Source: Bacillus rhizoplanae (GTDB taxonomy: Bacteria > Bacillota > Bacilli > Bacillales > Bacillaceae_G). Taken from it: DNA of 64,000 nucleotides. A program made the position numbers and the translations under genes. The notes below the pieces were generated by a model. That model saw only the letters and a program-made list of their open reading frames with translations, made no database searches and was not told where the DNA came from. Within the stretch, counting starts at the first letter, position 1. Every line of letters starts with the position of its first letter. The stretch covers positions 124,001 through 188,000 of the forward strand of contig NZ_CAKJTI010000004.1 of the NCBI RefSeq assembly GCF_917563915.1, in the 5' to 3' direction. Below, piece after piece: positions 9,741 to 18,004 of this stretch.

Positions 9741-11012
9741 ATGAATTTAACAATTTCAGCTTTAGAGAACATGAAATTAAAAGAGTTATATGAGCTTGCG
9801 AAAGAATTTAAGATTTCCTATTACAGCAAATTAACAAAGAAAGAGTTAATTTTTGCGATTTTAAAAGCACGAGCAGAAAAAGAAGGTTTCTTTTTCATGG
9901 AAGGTGTACTTGAAATTATTCAATCAGAAGGATTTGGATTCTTACGTCCAATCAACTATTCTCCGAGTTCTGAAGATATTTATATTTCAGCTTCGCAAAT
10001 TCGTCGTTTTGATTTGCGTAATGGAGACAAGGTTTCTGGTAAAGTGCGACCTCCGAAAGAGAATGAACGTTATTTTGGATTGTTGCAAGTTGAAGCAGTC
10101 AATGGAGATGATCCAGAATCAGCAAAAGAACGTGTGCATTTCCCTGCGTTAACACCGTTATATCCAAATCGTCAAATGAAGTTGGAGACGGAAACGAAGA
10201 AACTATCAACACGCATCATGGATTTAATTGCACCAGTTGGGTTTGGTCAACGTGGTCTAATTGTTGCTCCTCCAAAGGCTGGTAAAACGATACTGTTAAA
10301 AGAGATTGCTCACAGCGTTACAACGAATCATCCGGAAGCAGAACTGATTGTACTTTTAATTGATGAACGTCCAGAGGAAGTAACAGATATTGAACGTTCT
10401 GTAAAAGGTGATGTTGTAAGTTCTACTTTTGATGAAGTTCCAGAAAATCATATTAAAGTGGCTGAGCTTGTGCTAGAGCGTGCAATGCGTCTTGTTGAGC
10501 ATAAAAAAGACGTTATCATTTTAATGGATAGTATTACCCGTTTAGCGCGTGCTTACAACCTTGTGATTCCACCAAGTGGACGTACGTTGTCAGGTGGTAT
10601 TGACCCAGCGGCATTCCATCGACCAAAGCGCTTTTTCGGAGCAGCTCGTAATATTGAAGAGGGCGGTAGCTTAACAATTTTGGCAACAGCTCTTGTTGAC
10701 ACAGGATCTCGTATGGATGATGTCATTTATGAAGAGTTTAAGGGAACAGGAAACATGGAGCTTCACTTAGATCGTTCTTTAGCAGAACGTCGTATTTTCC
10801 CAGCCATTGATATTCGTCGTTCTGGTACACGTAAAGAAGATCTATTAATTCCAAAAGAGCATTTAGACAAGCTATGGGGTATTCGTAAAACAATGAGAGA
10901 TACACCAGACTTCATAGAAAGCTTCTTACGCAAGTTGCGTCAAACGAAGACAAATGAAGAATTTCTACAAAATATCCCTGCAGATTCAAAGAGATATGTC
11001 GCGATGAAGTAA
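9741..11012 (+). CDS. rho: Transcription termination factor Rho
   Basis: This 423-residue hexameric RNA helicase ends transcription at Rho-dependent sites. The N-terminal Rho-N helices ([20 protein letters not shown]) are followed by the cold-shock-like RNA-binding domain ([20 protein letters not shown]) and the RecA-type motor domain with Walker A APPKAGKT near residue 178 and Walker B VIILMDS near 256. ATG 9741 gives the same N terminus pattern as B. subtilis Rho. The ribosome site is poor, and a short open frame stops exactly at the base before the ATG. It is followed by rpmE2 and tdk as in other bacilli. Confidence 0.97.
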   Translation: MNLTISALENMKLKELYELAKEFKISYYSKLTKKELIFAILKARAEKEGFFFMEGVLEIIQSEGFGFLRPINYSPSSEDIYISASQIRRFDLRNGDKVSGKVRPPKENERYFGLLQVEAVNGDDPESAKERVHFPALTPLYPNRQMKLETETKKLSTRIMDLIAPVGFGQRGLIVAPPKAGKTILLKEIAHSVTTNHPEAELIVLLIDERPEEVTDIERSVKGDVVSSTFDEVPENHIKVAELVLERAMRLVEHKKDVIILMDSITRLARAYNLVIPPSGRTLSGGIDPAAFHRPKRFFGAARNIEEGGSLTILATALVDTGSRMDDVIYEEFKGTGNMELHLDRSLAERRIFPAIDIRRSGTRKEDLLIPKEHLDKLWGIRKTMRDTPDFIESFLRKLRQTKTNEEFLQNIPADSKRYVAMK

Positions 11013-11028
11013 TGCTAAAAACAGGTAG

Positions 11029-11057
11029 TTGCAAAATGCAGATAGCCTTGTTATAAT
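11029..11057 (+). promoter_or_regulatory. Sigma-A promoter of rpmE2
   Basis: TTGCAA (11029-11034), a 17-base spacer and a perfect TATAAT (11052-11057) lie shortly after the rho stop. The ribosomal protein gene thus has its own promoter, about 90 bases before its start codon. Confidence 0.7.
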
Positions 11058-11152
11058 TTCATCATATGTGTTTCATCATTATAGTTGTGATTGCAGCTAA
11101 CGATGAAAAACTCTGTTTCGAAAATGATTCAGGGCGGAAGGAGATGAAAAGA

Positions 11153-11398
11153 ATGAAAGCAGGAATCCATCCAGATTACAAAAAAGTTGTATTTATGGAT
11201 ACTAACACAGGCTTCAAATTCTTAAGCGGATCTACAAAAGGTTCTAACGAAACTACTGAGTGGGAAGATGGTAATACTTATCCATTATTAAAAGTCGAGA
11301 TCAGTTCTGATTCTCACCCATTCTACACAGGACGTCAGAAGTTTGCTACTGCAGACGGACGTGTTGACCGCTTCAACAAGAAATACGGCCTTAAGTAA
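11153..11398 (+). CDS. rpmE2: 50S ribosomal protein L31 type B
   Basis: This 81-residue protein is L31 of the large ribosomal subunit, from [18 protein letters not shown] to FNKKYGLK. It lacks the four-Cys zinc site of type A L31, so it is the zinc-free type B form. ATG 11153 is nine bases after GGAAGGAG; the nearer ATG 11144 touches that site and is unlikely. In B. subtilis the gene at this position (rpmE) is the zinc-binding type, replaced by the zinc-free paralogue during zinc shortage. Here the zinc-free form holds the standard locus. Confidence 0.95.
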   Translation: MKAGIHPDYKKVVFMDTNTGFKFLSGSTKGSNETTEWEDGNTYPLLKVEISSDSHPFYTGRQKFATADGRVDRFNKKYGLK

Positions 11399-11412
11399 TA
11401 ACAAACATAAAG

Positions 11413-11448
11413 CAGGCAAGTGTATATATCCGCTTGTCTGTTTTTTTT
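11413..11448 (+). terminator. Intrinsic terminator after rpmE2
   Basis: CAGGCAAG (11413-11420) pairs with CTTGTCTG (11433-11440), followed by eight T. Confidence 0.85.
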
Positions 11449-11509
11449 GCGAAAATATAAACCTTTATCTACTTACAGTAAGAATAAGTAGACGAAAGGA
11501 GGAGCTCTT

Positions 11510-12094
11510 ATGTACTTAATAAATCAAGACGGTTGGATTGAAGTGGTTTGCGGAAGCATGTTTTCAGGTAAATCAGAAGAGCTCATCCGCCGTGTACGCC
11601 GGACGCAATTTGCAAAGCAAAATGCAATCGTATTTAAACCGTGCATTGATAATCGTTATAGTGAAGAAGATGTTGTGTCGCATAATGGATTGAAAGTAAG
11701 AGCAGTTCCTGTTGCGGCTTCAAAAGAGATGTTTGAGCATGTAACAGAAGATATAGATGTTATAGCAATTGATGAAGTGCAATTTTTTGATGGGGACATT
11801 GTGGAAGTGGTGCAAGAATTGGCAAACCGCGGCTATCGTGTGATTGTTGCTGGTTTAGACCAAGATTTCCGTGGTCTACCATTTGGACAAGTTCCTCAGC
11901 TTATGGCAATTGCGGAGCATGTGACGAAGCTGCAAGCAGTATGTGCTAAGTGCGGATCACCGGCAAGTCGTACGCAACGTTTAATTGACGGGGAACCAGC
12001 GTCTTTTGATGATCCCATTATTTTAGTTGCTGCATCAGAATCATATGAACCACGTTGTCGTCATTGTCATGTTGTGCCAACTAAACAGATATAA
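11510..12094 (+). CDS. tdk: Thymidine kinase
   Basis: This 194-residue type II thymidine kinase phosphorylates thymidine in the pyrimidine salvage pathway. It shows the P-loop [11 protein letters not shown] near residue 14, the DEVQFFDGD catalytic segment near residue 88 with its Glu base, and a structural zinc site made of CAKCG near 145 and a C-terminal CRHC pair. ATG 11510 follows AAAGGAGGAG. The length is normal. A terminator follows directly. Confidence 0.96.
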   Translation: MYLINQDGWIEVVCGSMFSGKSEELIRRVRRTQFAKQNAIVFKPCIDNRYSEEDVVSHNGLKVRAVPVAASKEMFEHVTEDIDVIAIDEVQFFDGDIVEVVQELANRGYRVIVAGLDQDFRGLPFGQVPQLMAIAEHVTKLQAVCAKCGSPASRTQRLIDGEPASFDDPIILVAASESYEPRCRHCHVVPTKQI

Positions 12095-12122
12095 AAACTC
12101 GCTACATAAGGCGGGTTTTTTT
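12095..12122 (+). terminator. Intrinsic terminator after tdk
   Basis: AAACTCGC pairs with GCGGGTTT across an 8-base loop, followed by a T tract. Confidence 0.8.
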
Positions 12123-12236
12123 AGAAAATGCGTAGGGGCTGAATGAGCCGTTTGCGCTTTTAAATATAATTTGCGTTTTTTTTGCTATGTACCATATACT
12201 ATTTGTATTAGAGACTAGGATGTTGAGGTGAATGGT

Positions 12237-13304
12237 GTGTTAGATCGTTTGCAAGCTGTAGAAGACCGTTATGAGAAGTTAAACGAGCTTTTAAGTGATC
12301 CAGAGATTATAAGTGATTCAAACAAACTTCGTGAGTATTCAAAAGAACAATCTGATATACAAGAGACGGTAGAGGTGTACCGTGAGTATAAAGATGCTCG
12401 TGAACAATTAAGAGATGCAAAAGCGATGTTAGAAGAGAAGTTAGATGCTGACATGCGTGAAATGGTAAAAGAAGAAGTGTCTGAGCTAGAGGGACAAGAG
12501 AAGGAATTATCAGAGCGTCTGAAAATTTTACTTGTTCCAAAGGACCCGAATGATGATAAGAACGTTATCGTAGAGGTTCGTGGTGCTGCTGGTGGTGATG
12601 AAGCGGCATTATTTGCTGGTGATTTATACCGTATGTATAGCCGTTATGCTGAGGTGCAAGGTTGGAAAACTGAAATTATCGAAGCGAGCTATACAGAACT
12701 AGGTGGATATAAAGAGATTATCTTTATGATCAACGGTAAAGGCGCTTTTGCAAAGTTGAAATTTGAAAATGGTGCGCACCGTGTGCAACGTGTTCCGGAA
12801 ACAGAATCTGGAGGACGTATCCATACTTCTACAGCAACTGTAGCTGTATTACCGGAAGCAGAAGAAGTAGAAGTCGATATTCATGAAAAAGATGTTCGTG
12901 TGGATACGTTTGCTTCTAGTGGTCCTGGTGGACAAAGTGTTAATACAACGATGTCAGCGGTACGTTTAACGCATTTACCGACTGGTGTAGTTGTTTCTTG
13001 TCAGGATGAAAAGTCACAAATTAAGAATAAAGAAAAAGCAATGAAAGTATTACGTGCACGTGTTTATGATAAGTTTAGACAAGAAGCGCAAGCTGAGTAC
13101 GATCAAAACCGTAAACAAGCTGTTGGTACGGGAGACCGTTCTGAGCGTATTCGTACGTACAACTTCCCGCAAAATCGTGTTACAGACCATCGAATCGGTT
13201 TAACGATTCAGAAGCTGGATCAAATCTTACAAGGTAAGTTAGATGATTTCATCAATGCCTTAGTGATGGAAGATCAGGCGCAAAAGATGGAGGCAGCTGA
13301 GTAA
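12237..13304 (+). CDS. prfA: Peptide chain release factor 1
   Basis: This 355-residue factor ends translation at UAA and UAG. The GGQ motif that reaches the peptidyl-transferase centre lies in [12 protein letters not shown] near residue 230, and the codon-reading PxT motif appears as PET in [14 protein letters not shown]. The N-terminal helices contact L11. GTG 12237 is chosen because GAGGTG (12225-12230) lies six bases upstream; the earlier GTG 12228 overlaps that site. The stop codon overlaps the start of prmC by one base, so the factor and the enzyme that methylates its GGQ glutamine are translationally coupled. Confidence 0.97.
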   Translation: MLDRLQAVEDRYEKLNELLSDPEIISDSNKLREYSKEQSDIQETVEVYREYKDAREQLRDAKAMLEEKLDADMREMVKEEVSELEGQEKELSERLKILLVPKDPNDDKNVIVEVRGAAGGDEAALFAGDLYRMYSRYAEVQGWKTEIIEASYTELGGYKEIIFMINGKGAFAKLKFENGAHRVQRVPETESGGRIHTSTATVAVLPEAEEVEVDIHEKDVRVDTFASSGPGGQSVNTTMSAVRLTHLPTGVVVSCQDEKSQIKNKEKAMKVLRARVYDKFRQEAQAEYDQNRKQAVGTGDRSERIRTYNFPQNRVTDHRIGLTIQKLDQILQGKLDDFINALVMEDQAQKMEAAE

Positions 13305-14152
13305 TGCGTGTCTATGAAGCCCTGAAATGGGCTTCTTCTTTTTTACAAGAAAATGGGCGAGATGAAAATGCGGGAGAAATTGTCCTTTGTCATGTATTAA
13401 AGACGAATCGAACAGGTTTAATGATGAACATGCGTGAAGAATTAACGGCAGAACAAGAGCGCATTTTTGCAGACTTTATCCACAAGCATGTAGCAGGCAT
13501 ACCTGTTCAGTACTTAATTGGATATGAAATGTTTTATGGGCGTTCATTTTTCGTCAATGAAGAAGTGCTTATTCCAAGACCGGAAACAGAGGAGCTTGTG
13601 CTCGGAATATTAACACGTATTCGCCGTAAATTTGGAGATAAGGACGTGCATGTGGCTGATATTGGTACTGGTAGCGGGGCAATTTCGATTACACTTTCTT
13701 TAGAAAATCCCCGTTTACATGTATATACAGTCGATATTGCTCCGGAATCGATTGAAGTGGCACAGAAAAATGCAGCAGAACTAGAGGCGAATGTAACGTT
13801 CTACCACGGTGATTTATTATCGCCGTTTCAGGAAACGAAGCAAAAGCTAGATGTTGTTGTATCGAATCCTCCTTATATTCCAGAAGAAGATTGGAGAGGG
13901 CTTTCTTCTGTTGTGAAGGAGCATGAGCCAAAGCGTGCGCTTGTTGGCGGTGAAGATGGACTCGATTTCTATAGACGCTTTATGGAAGAGCTGCCAAAGG
14001 TTCTGCAAGAAGAAGCAATTGTTGCCTTTGAAGTAGGTGTAGGGCAAGGAGAAGATGTGCGTGCCCTGCTGCAAGAAACATTCCCGCATGCACATGTCGA
14101 GATTGTCTTTGATATTAATGGAAAAGATCGTATGGTCTTTGCGGAAATGTAA
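13304..14152 (+). CDS. prmC: Release factor N5-glutamine methyltransferase
   Basis: This 282-residue enzyme uses S-adenosylmethionine to methylate the GGQ glutamine of release factors. An N-terminal helical domain (1-75) precedes a Rossmann methyltransferase domain with [15 protein letters not shown] (SAM binding, near residue 118), ETEELV, and the catalytic substrate-gripping VSNPPYIP motif near residue 187. Its ATG overlaps the prfA stop (TAATG), with no room for separate control. B. subtilis has the same pair. Confidence 0.96.
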   Translation: MRVYEALKWASSFLQENGRDENAGEIVLCHVLKTNRTGLMMNMREELTAEQERIFADFIHKHVAGIPVQYLIGYEMFYGRSFFVNEEVLIPRPETEELVLGILTRIRRKFGDKDVHVADIGTGSGAISITLSLENPRLHVYTVDIAPESIEVAQKNAAELEANVTFYHGDLLSPFQETKQKLDVVVSNPPYIPEEDWRGLSSVVKEHEPKRALVGGEDGLDFYRRFMEELPKVLQEEAIVAFEVGVGQGEDVRALLQETFPHAHVEIVFDINGKDRMVFAEM

Positions 14153-14159
14153 TTTTAAC

Positions 14160-14186
14160 AGGGGGCTGGGCTTTTGTCAGCTCCCT
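14160..14186 (+). terminator. Terminator-like hairpin after prmC
   Basis: AGGGGGCTG pairs with CAGCTCCCT with one wobble around a GGCTTTTGT loop, eight bases after the prmC stop. There is no T tract, so termination strength is doubtful. Confidence 0.45.
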
Positions 14187-14223
14187 CTAGTGCATCTAGC
14201 ATGTCGAACATCGTCGAAGGGTC

Positions 14224-14348
14224 TTTATCCCGCATTAACGGGCAGTAAAGGATGGAGAAGAGCGGGGAAGAAAACTGCCCGTAAAAGCCCGATTGGTTCA
14301 ACTAACCATCAGTGAGAAAAGTGTCACTGATGGAAGTTTCACTTTATA
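14224..14348 (-). repeat. Dispersed repeat, copy 3 (reverse orientation)
   Basis: From left to right: TCTTTATCCCGCATTAACGG, GCAGT...ACTGCCCGT, CCCGATTGGTTCAACTAACC, then ATCAGTGAGAAAAGTGTCAC and TGATGGAAGTTTCACTTTAT. This is the same element as copy 1 read in the opposite direction, here complete with both hairpins. Confidence 0.8.
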
Positions 14349-14353
14349 TTGTG

Positions 14354-14475
14354 TCGAAGCGCCGATATATTCTAAAAAATGGTCGATATATTGTGAAAAG
14401 CACCGATATATTCTAAAAAGCGGTCGATATATTGTGAAAAGCGCCGATATATCGAAAATAACGACCGATATATCA
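14354..14475. repeat. CGATATAT array, six copies at about 20.5-bp period
   Basis: CGATATAT occurs at 14363, 14384, 14404, 14425, 14445 and 14466, so steps are 21, 20, 21, 20 and 21 bases. Two alternating flanks (ATTCTAAAAA and ATTGTGAAAAGC) make a 41-base higher-order unit. It starts with GTGTCGAAGC, a string shared with a second array at 51836. The rest of the 14476-14708 gap is AT-rich and holds no other feature I can support. Confidence 0.8.
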
Positions 14476-14708
14476 GTAGACATGTGAGAAGGAATTGACC
14501 TCCCAAATTTGAGTCAGCTCCCTTTGGCTCGTGGCAGAAAAGCTACTATGCATGGCCAAACGCTCTTGCCTATCTAAAAAAAAAAGCGTTTGTATGTTGT
14601 TTTTTCAATTTGTATAATCACCTAAAAAACGAATAGATTTTGAATTTAGTAGTTTAGAAAGAAAGAAACTTGTCTACACTGTTTTACTGAAGGGGCGGTG
14701 GAGATAGG

Positions 14709-15542
14709 ATGAAAAAACAAGCGATTGCTTATCTGCTTTTATTATTAATCGGTGCACAAATGATTGCGCACTTTGGATATATGAAAGTTGATGCAAAGGA
14801 GCCTGTCGTAATTCCAAAAGAAGCAATTCGATTACGTATTTTGGCTAACAGTGATTCGAAGGAAGATCAAGAGTTAAAACGTAAAGTGCGCGATGAAGTG
14901 AAAGCACAAATCGATGGCTGGGTGGCAGATTTAAAATCGTTTGAAGACGCACGTCGTATCATCCGAAGCCGTATTCCGGAACTTGAACAAACAGTGGCGA
15001 ACACGTTGAAACGAGAAGGTAGTAAGGAAACTTTTACAGTTGAGTTTAATAAACATATAAAATTTCCAACAAAATTGTATGGGAATTTTATTTATCCGGC
15101 TGGAGAGTATGAAGCGGTACTTGTGACAATTGGTAAAGGTGAAGGTGCAAATTGGTGGTGCGTGTTATTTCCTCCAATGTGTTTCTTAGACTTCTCTAGT
15201 GGTACAGCTGTGGAGAAAGAAGAGCATGTTGTAAAGGCGGAAACAATTGACGAGGACGATATAGAAGAAAATTATTTGCAAAAGGAAGTTGTAAAAGAGG
15301 GAGTAAAGCAATCTCTTAAAGCTAAGCAAGAGACAAACATCGCACCTAAACAAAAGGTGAAAGCAAAGTCTGTGCGAGAAAACAGAGCTGAGAAAGAATT
15401 ACAGGAACAAGAAGAAGTAAAGCAAGAGGAACCACGTGCTATTGAAAAAGAAGAGCACGTAAAGGTAGTAGAAGAAACGGAAGAAGAACCAAAGGTAAAA
15501 TTGTTTATCGTTGAAGCATTTGCATCTTTATTTTCCAAATAA
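14709..15542 (+). CDS. spoIIR: Stage II sporulation protein R
   Basis: This 277-residue secreted signal protein is made in the forespore and triggers processing of pro-sigma-E in the mother cell through SpoIIGA. An N-terminal hydrophobic segment (about residues 5-22) serves as signal or anchor. The conserved SpoIIR domain follows (EAIRLRILANSDSKEDQELK near 38-57, and the GANWWCVLFPPMCFLD box near 145-160). After residue about 165 comes a Lys/Glu-rich tail of roughly 110 residues, longer than in B. subtilis SpoIIR, with no recognised domain. ATG 14709 follows GGTGGAG. A sigma-F promoter is expected but I could not assign it with confidence. Confidence 0.94.
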   Translation: MKKQAIAYLLLLLIGAQMIAHFGYMKVDAKEPVVIPKEAIRLRILANSDSKEDQELKRKVRDEVKAQIDGWVADLKSFEDARRIIRSRIPELEQTVANTLKREGSKETFTVEFNKHIKFPTKLYGNFIYPAGEYEAVLVTIGKGEGANWWCVLFPPMCFLDFSSGTAVEKEEHVVKAETIDEDDIEENYLQKEVVKEGVKQSLKAKQETNIAPKQKVKAKSVRENRAEKELQEQEEVKQEEPRAIEKEEHVKVVEETEEEPKVKLFIVEAFASLFSK

Positions 15543-15554
15543 GTTCTAAAAGAT

Positions 15555-15590
15555 AATCCCTCCTCATATATAAAAGTATGGGGAGGGATT
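15555..15590 (+). promoter_or_regulatory. Hairpin enclosing the ribosome site of the ywlB-like gene
   Basis: AATCCCTCCTCAT (15555-15567) pairs over 13 bp with ATGGGGAGGGATT (15578-15590). The 3' arm holds GGGGAGGG, the only ribosome site for GTG 15595. No T tract follows, so a role in translation control (or as a weak terminator of spoIIR) is likely. Confidence 0.6.
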
Positions 15591-15594
15591 ATGT

Positions 15595-16053
15595 GTGAAG
15601 CAAATACGTTTTGCTACAAAAACAGATGTAGAAAGACTGCAGGCCTTTTTTGGACAAGCTAATATGAAGGAAGAACGACTAGATCAATTATATGGGAATT
15701 TTATGATATTAGAAGAAGAGGGACAAATCCAAGCAGCCGTTGGATTTGAGCAAGCTGGAACCGATGCGCTTCTTCGCTCATGTTTGTTCACACCTGCTGT
15801 GGATAAAGTTACATTTTTACATTTTTTTGAAACGTTTTTGCAGTATATTAAAGAGAAAAGTATTGAGCAATTATATTTACTTACAAAGAGCCCACAGTCG
15901 GTTACAATATTTCAGTTTTTTCAATTTGAAATTGTGGAAAAGGACGCTGTTTCAGACGGAATTCAAGCATTAGAACATTTTTGTAAAAATATAAAACAAC
16001 CAAATGTAATTATACTAAATTGTCAGCTATTCACAAAGTTATCCACCGATTAA
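15595..16053 (+). CDS. GNAT-like N-acetyltransferase family protein (YwlB-like)
   Basis: This 152-residue protein has the start of an acetyltransferase fold (IRFATKTDVERLQAFF, then ILEEEGQIQAAVGFEQAG) and lies between spoIIR and ywlC, the place of ywlB in B. subtilis. The acetyl-CoA-binding V/RxxGxG/A loop of active GNAT enzymes is not evident, so activity is uncertain. GTG 15595 is used because GGGGAGGG lies seven bases upstream; an ATG four bases earlier is out of frame. The ribosome site is buried in a 13-bp hairpin. Its end overlaps the first weak DnaA boxes. Confidence 0.7.
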   Translation: MKQIRFATKTDVERLQAFFGQANMKEERLDQLYGNFMILEEEGQIQAAVGFEQAGTDALLRSCLFTPAVDKVTFLHFFETFLQYIKEKSIEQLYLLTKSPQSVTIFQFFQFEIVEKDAVSDGIQALEHFCKNIKQPNVIILNCQLFTKLSTD

Positions 16054-16219
16054 ATTGATTTATCCACATTTTGTGGATAAATCTTATTTGTCTTTTGGAT
16101 AAATCTCATAGTAAACTACAAATAACAAGTATTTCATGGTAGAAAAGGACGTGGGAAGAAATGAATACAAAAATGTGGGTTGTGGATAATGCTGTGGAAA
16201 TAAAAAAAGATTATCCACA
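16027..16219. promoter_or_regulatory. DnaA-box cluster at the ywlC start
   Basis: Perfect TTATCCACA boxes lie at 16060-16068 (+), 16072-16080 (-), 16181-16189 (-) and 16211-16219 (+). One-mismatch boxes lie at 16027-16035 and 16039-16047, and a weaker one at 16094-16102. The two central boxes form a 27-base inverted repeat (16057-16083) with a 3-base spacer. ywlC is one of the places where stable DnaA binding has been reported in B. subtilis, so conservation supports function. Confidence 0.8.
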
Positions 16220-17204
16220 GTTGCAAGAAGCAGCACATTTATTACGAGAAAATGAAGCAGTAGCGTTCCCAACTGAAACAGTATACGGACTTGGCGCGAA
16301 TGCATTAAACGACGAAGCTGTTGCGAAAATTTTTGAAGCAAAAGGAAGACCAAGCGATAATCCGCTTATTGTACATATTGGTACGGAAGAACAATTAGAT
16401 GGCATTGTGGCTCAGATTCCGCCGATCGCAAATGTATTAATGAAGCACTTCTGGCCAGGACCACTAACACTTATTTTCCCGAAAAAAGAAGGGATCTCTG
16501 AAAAGGTAACAGCTGGATTACATACAGTGGCAGTTCGAATGCCAGATCATCCGGTAGCATTGGCGCTTATTGAAGCGGCAAATGTACCAGTAGCAGCTCC
16601 AAGTGCGAATCGTTCTGGTCGTCCTAGCCCAACGCTCGCTTCTCATGTATATGAAGATTTAAACGGAAAAATTGCGGGTATTGTTGATGGCGGGGCAACT
16701 GGTGTTGGTGTTGAATCTACTGTAGTAGATTGTACGAGTGAAATACCGACGATATTGCGCCCAGGCGGTATTACGAAAGAGCAGTTAGAAGAAGTGATTG
16801 GACCTGTTTTGTTAGATCCGGCATTAAAGGATGAAACGGAAAAACCAAAATCACCAGGAATGAAATATACACATTATGCACCGAAAGCACCGCTTAGCAT
16901 TGTTGAAGGTTCGCGTGCCTTTATTCAACAACTTGTGGATAAAAAAGAGCAAGAGGGTTATAAAGTAGGTGTATTAACAACGGTGGAATATCAACATGTG
17001 TATAAAGCAGAAGTTGTTCTTTCTTGTGGAATGCGCAGTGATTTAGCGACAGTTGCGACAAAGCTTTATGACGTATTGCGTACATTTGATGCAAGCGGTG
17101 TTGATATCATTTTTAGTGAGTCATTCCCAAGCGATGGAATTGGTAGTGCAATCATGAACCGTTTAACGAAAGCTGCAGGTCATCAAATCATCTTCGAAAA
17201 ATAA
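16161..17204 (+). CDS. ywlC: L-threonylcarbamoyladenylate synthase (Sua5/YwlC type)
   Basis: This 347-residue enzyme makes threonylcarbamoyl-AMP from threonine, bicarbonate and ATP, the first step of the t6A37 tRNA modification. The YrdC domain spans about residues 15-210 (FPTETVYGLGANALND, KGRPSDNPLIVHI, PSANRSGRPSPT), and a C-terminal Sua5 domain follows (SPGMKYTHYAPKAPL onward). It is thus the long Sua5 form, not the short TsaC form. ATG 16161 follows GGGAAG. The 5' coding end carries two perfect DnaA boxes, which force part of the N-terminal sequence (VVDNAVEIKKDYPQLQ). Confidence 0.94.
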   Translation: MNTKMWVVDNAVEIKKDYPQLQEAAHLLRENEAVAFPTETVYGLGANALNDEAVAKIFEAKGRPSDNPLIVHIGTEEQLDGIVAQIPPIANVLMKHFWPGPLTLIFPKKEGISEKVTAGLHTVAVRMPDHPVALALIEAANVPVAAPSANRSGRPSPTLASHVYEDLNGKIAGIVDGGATGVGVESTVVDCTSEIPTILRPGGITKEQLEEVIGPVLLDPALKDETEKPKSPGMKYTHYAPKAPLSIVEGSRAFIQQLVDKKEQEGYKVGVLTTVEYQHVYKAEVVLSCGMRSDLATVATKLYDVLRTFDASGVDIIFSESFPSDGIGSAIMNRLTKAAGHQIIFEK

Positions 17205-17213
17205 ATTCTATCT

Positions 17214-17253
17214 CTCCTCGGACGTGCATATTGTGAAGTAGCGAGTCCGAGGA
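17214..17253 (+). promoter_or_regulatory. Hairpin enclosing the ribosome site of mntP
   Basis: CTCCTCGGAC (17214-17223) is an exact complement of GTCCGAGGAG (17244-17253) with a 20-base loop. The 3' arm runs into the GAGGAGGG ribosome site just before ATG 17262. No T tract follows. It may control mntP translation or act as a weak terminator for ywlC. Confidence 0.6.
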
Positions 17254-17261
17254 GGGACATT

Positions 17262-17822
17262 ATGAAGATTGAACATATTATAAGCGAATTGTTGCCGCTG
17301 TTTATTATGGCATTTGCGCTAGGGCTTGATGCATTTTCTGTTAGCCTCGGTATGGGGATGATTACGCTTAAGCAGCGCCAAATCTTTTATATCGGCATTA
17401 TAATTGGTATATTTCATATAATCATGCCTTTTATCGGCATAATGCTCGGCCGCTTTTTATCAGAGCAATTTGGTTCTATTACTACAATTGTAGGTAGTAT
17501 TCTATTAATGGGATTAGGATTTCACATTGTGTATAGCTCACTTTCTCATGATGATGAGTATAGGAGCGTTCCTGCCGGCGGAAGTTTACTGTTGTTTGCT
17601 TTTAGTGTGAGTATGGATAGTTTTTCTGTCGGTTTAAGCCTTGGTATTTACGGAGCACGTACATTTGTAACCATTCTTATATTTGGCGTTGTGAGTATGA
17701 TGCTCACTTGGATCGGATTATTAATTGGCCGCAGAGCACAAAGCATTCTTGGAACGTATGGAGAAGTGCTTGGCGGGATTATACTTGTTGGATTTGGGAT
17801 TAAATTATTATTTTCGGTATGA
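17262..17822 (+). CDS. mntP: Manganese efflux pump MntP
   Basis: This 186-residue inner membrane protein has about six hydrophobic segments and the MntP-family repeats [14 protein letters not shown] (near residue 20) and [14 protein letters not shown] (near 118), each carrying the conserved Asp in a helix. It exports Mn2+ to prevent overload. B. subtilis has it as ywlD after ywlC, the same order. ATG 17262 follows a strong GAGGAGGG site held in a hairpin. The B. subtilis gene is controlled by MntR, but I do not see a clear MntR box here. Confidence 0.92.
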   Translation: MKIEHIISELLPLFIMAFALGLDAFSVSLGMGMITLKQRQIFYIGIIIGIFHIIMPFIGIMLGRFLSEQFGSITTIVGSILLMGLGFHIVYSSLSHDDEYRSVPAGGSLLLFAFSVSMDSFSVGLSLGIYGARTFVTILIFGVVSMMLTWIGLLIGRRAQSILGTYGEVLGGIILVGFGIKLLFSV

Positions 17823-17841
17823 AGTGAAACAAATAATGTAA

Positions 17842-17880
17842 GAAAGCCCAGCCATTTATTGTGGCTGGGCTTTCATTTTT
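17842..17880 (+). terminator. Intrinsic terminator after mntP
   Basis: GAAAGCCCAGCCA pairs perfectly over 13 bp with TGGCTGGGCTTTC (17862-17874), then ATTTTT. Confidence 0.88.
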
Positions 17881-17886
17881 AGTTCT

Positions 17887-18003
17887 ATCTAGCTCCAGCG
17901 GCTAGAACAGTCGGTGGCTTCGCGTCTTCCGCCGAGGCAAAGAGAGCCTCTATGTCAGAAGCTCCATCCCCCTCCTGTTCTGAGCAAGCCGCTTCCGCTT
18001 TTA
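17887..18003. repeat. Structured AGCTCCAGCG...GCTTCCGCTTTT intergenic element
   Basis: The element starts CTAGCTCCAGCGGC and ends AAGCCGCTTCCGCTTTT, a combination I recognise from intergenic repeats in several Bacillus and Geobacillus genomes. Terminal pairing AGCGGC/GCCGCT and AGAACAG/CTGTTCT encloses an inner GAGGC...GCCTC hairpin, so a branched fold is possible. It is more GC-rich than its surroundings. Confidence 0.6.
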
Positions 18004-18004
18004 A

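Noticed and set aside
14354-14475. CRISPR array
   Set aside because: Repeat unit is only 8 bases with 12-13-base near-constant flanks. There are no unique spacers and no cas genes.
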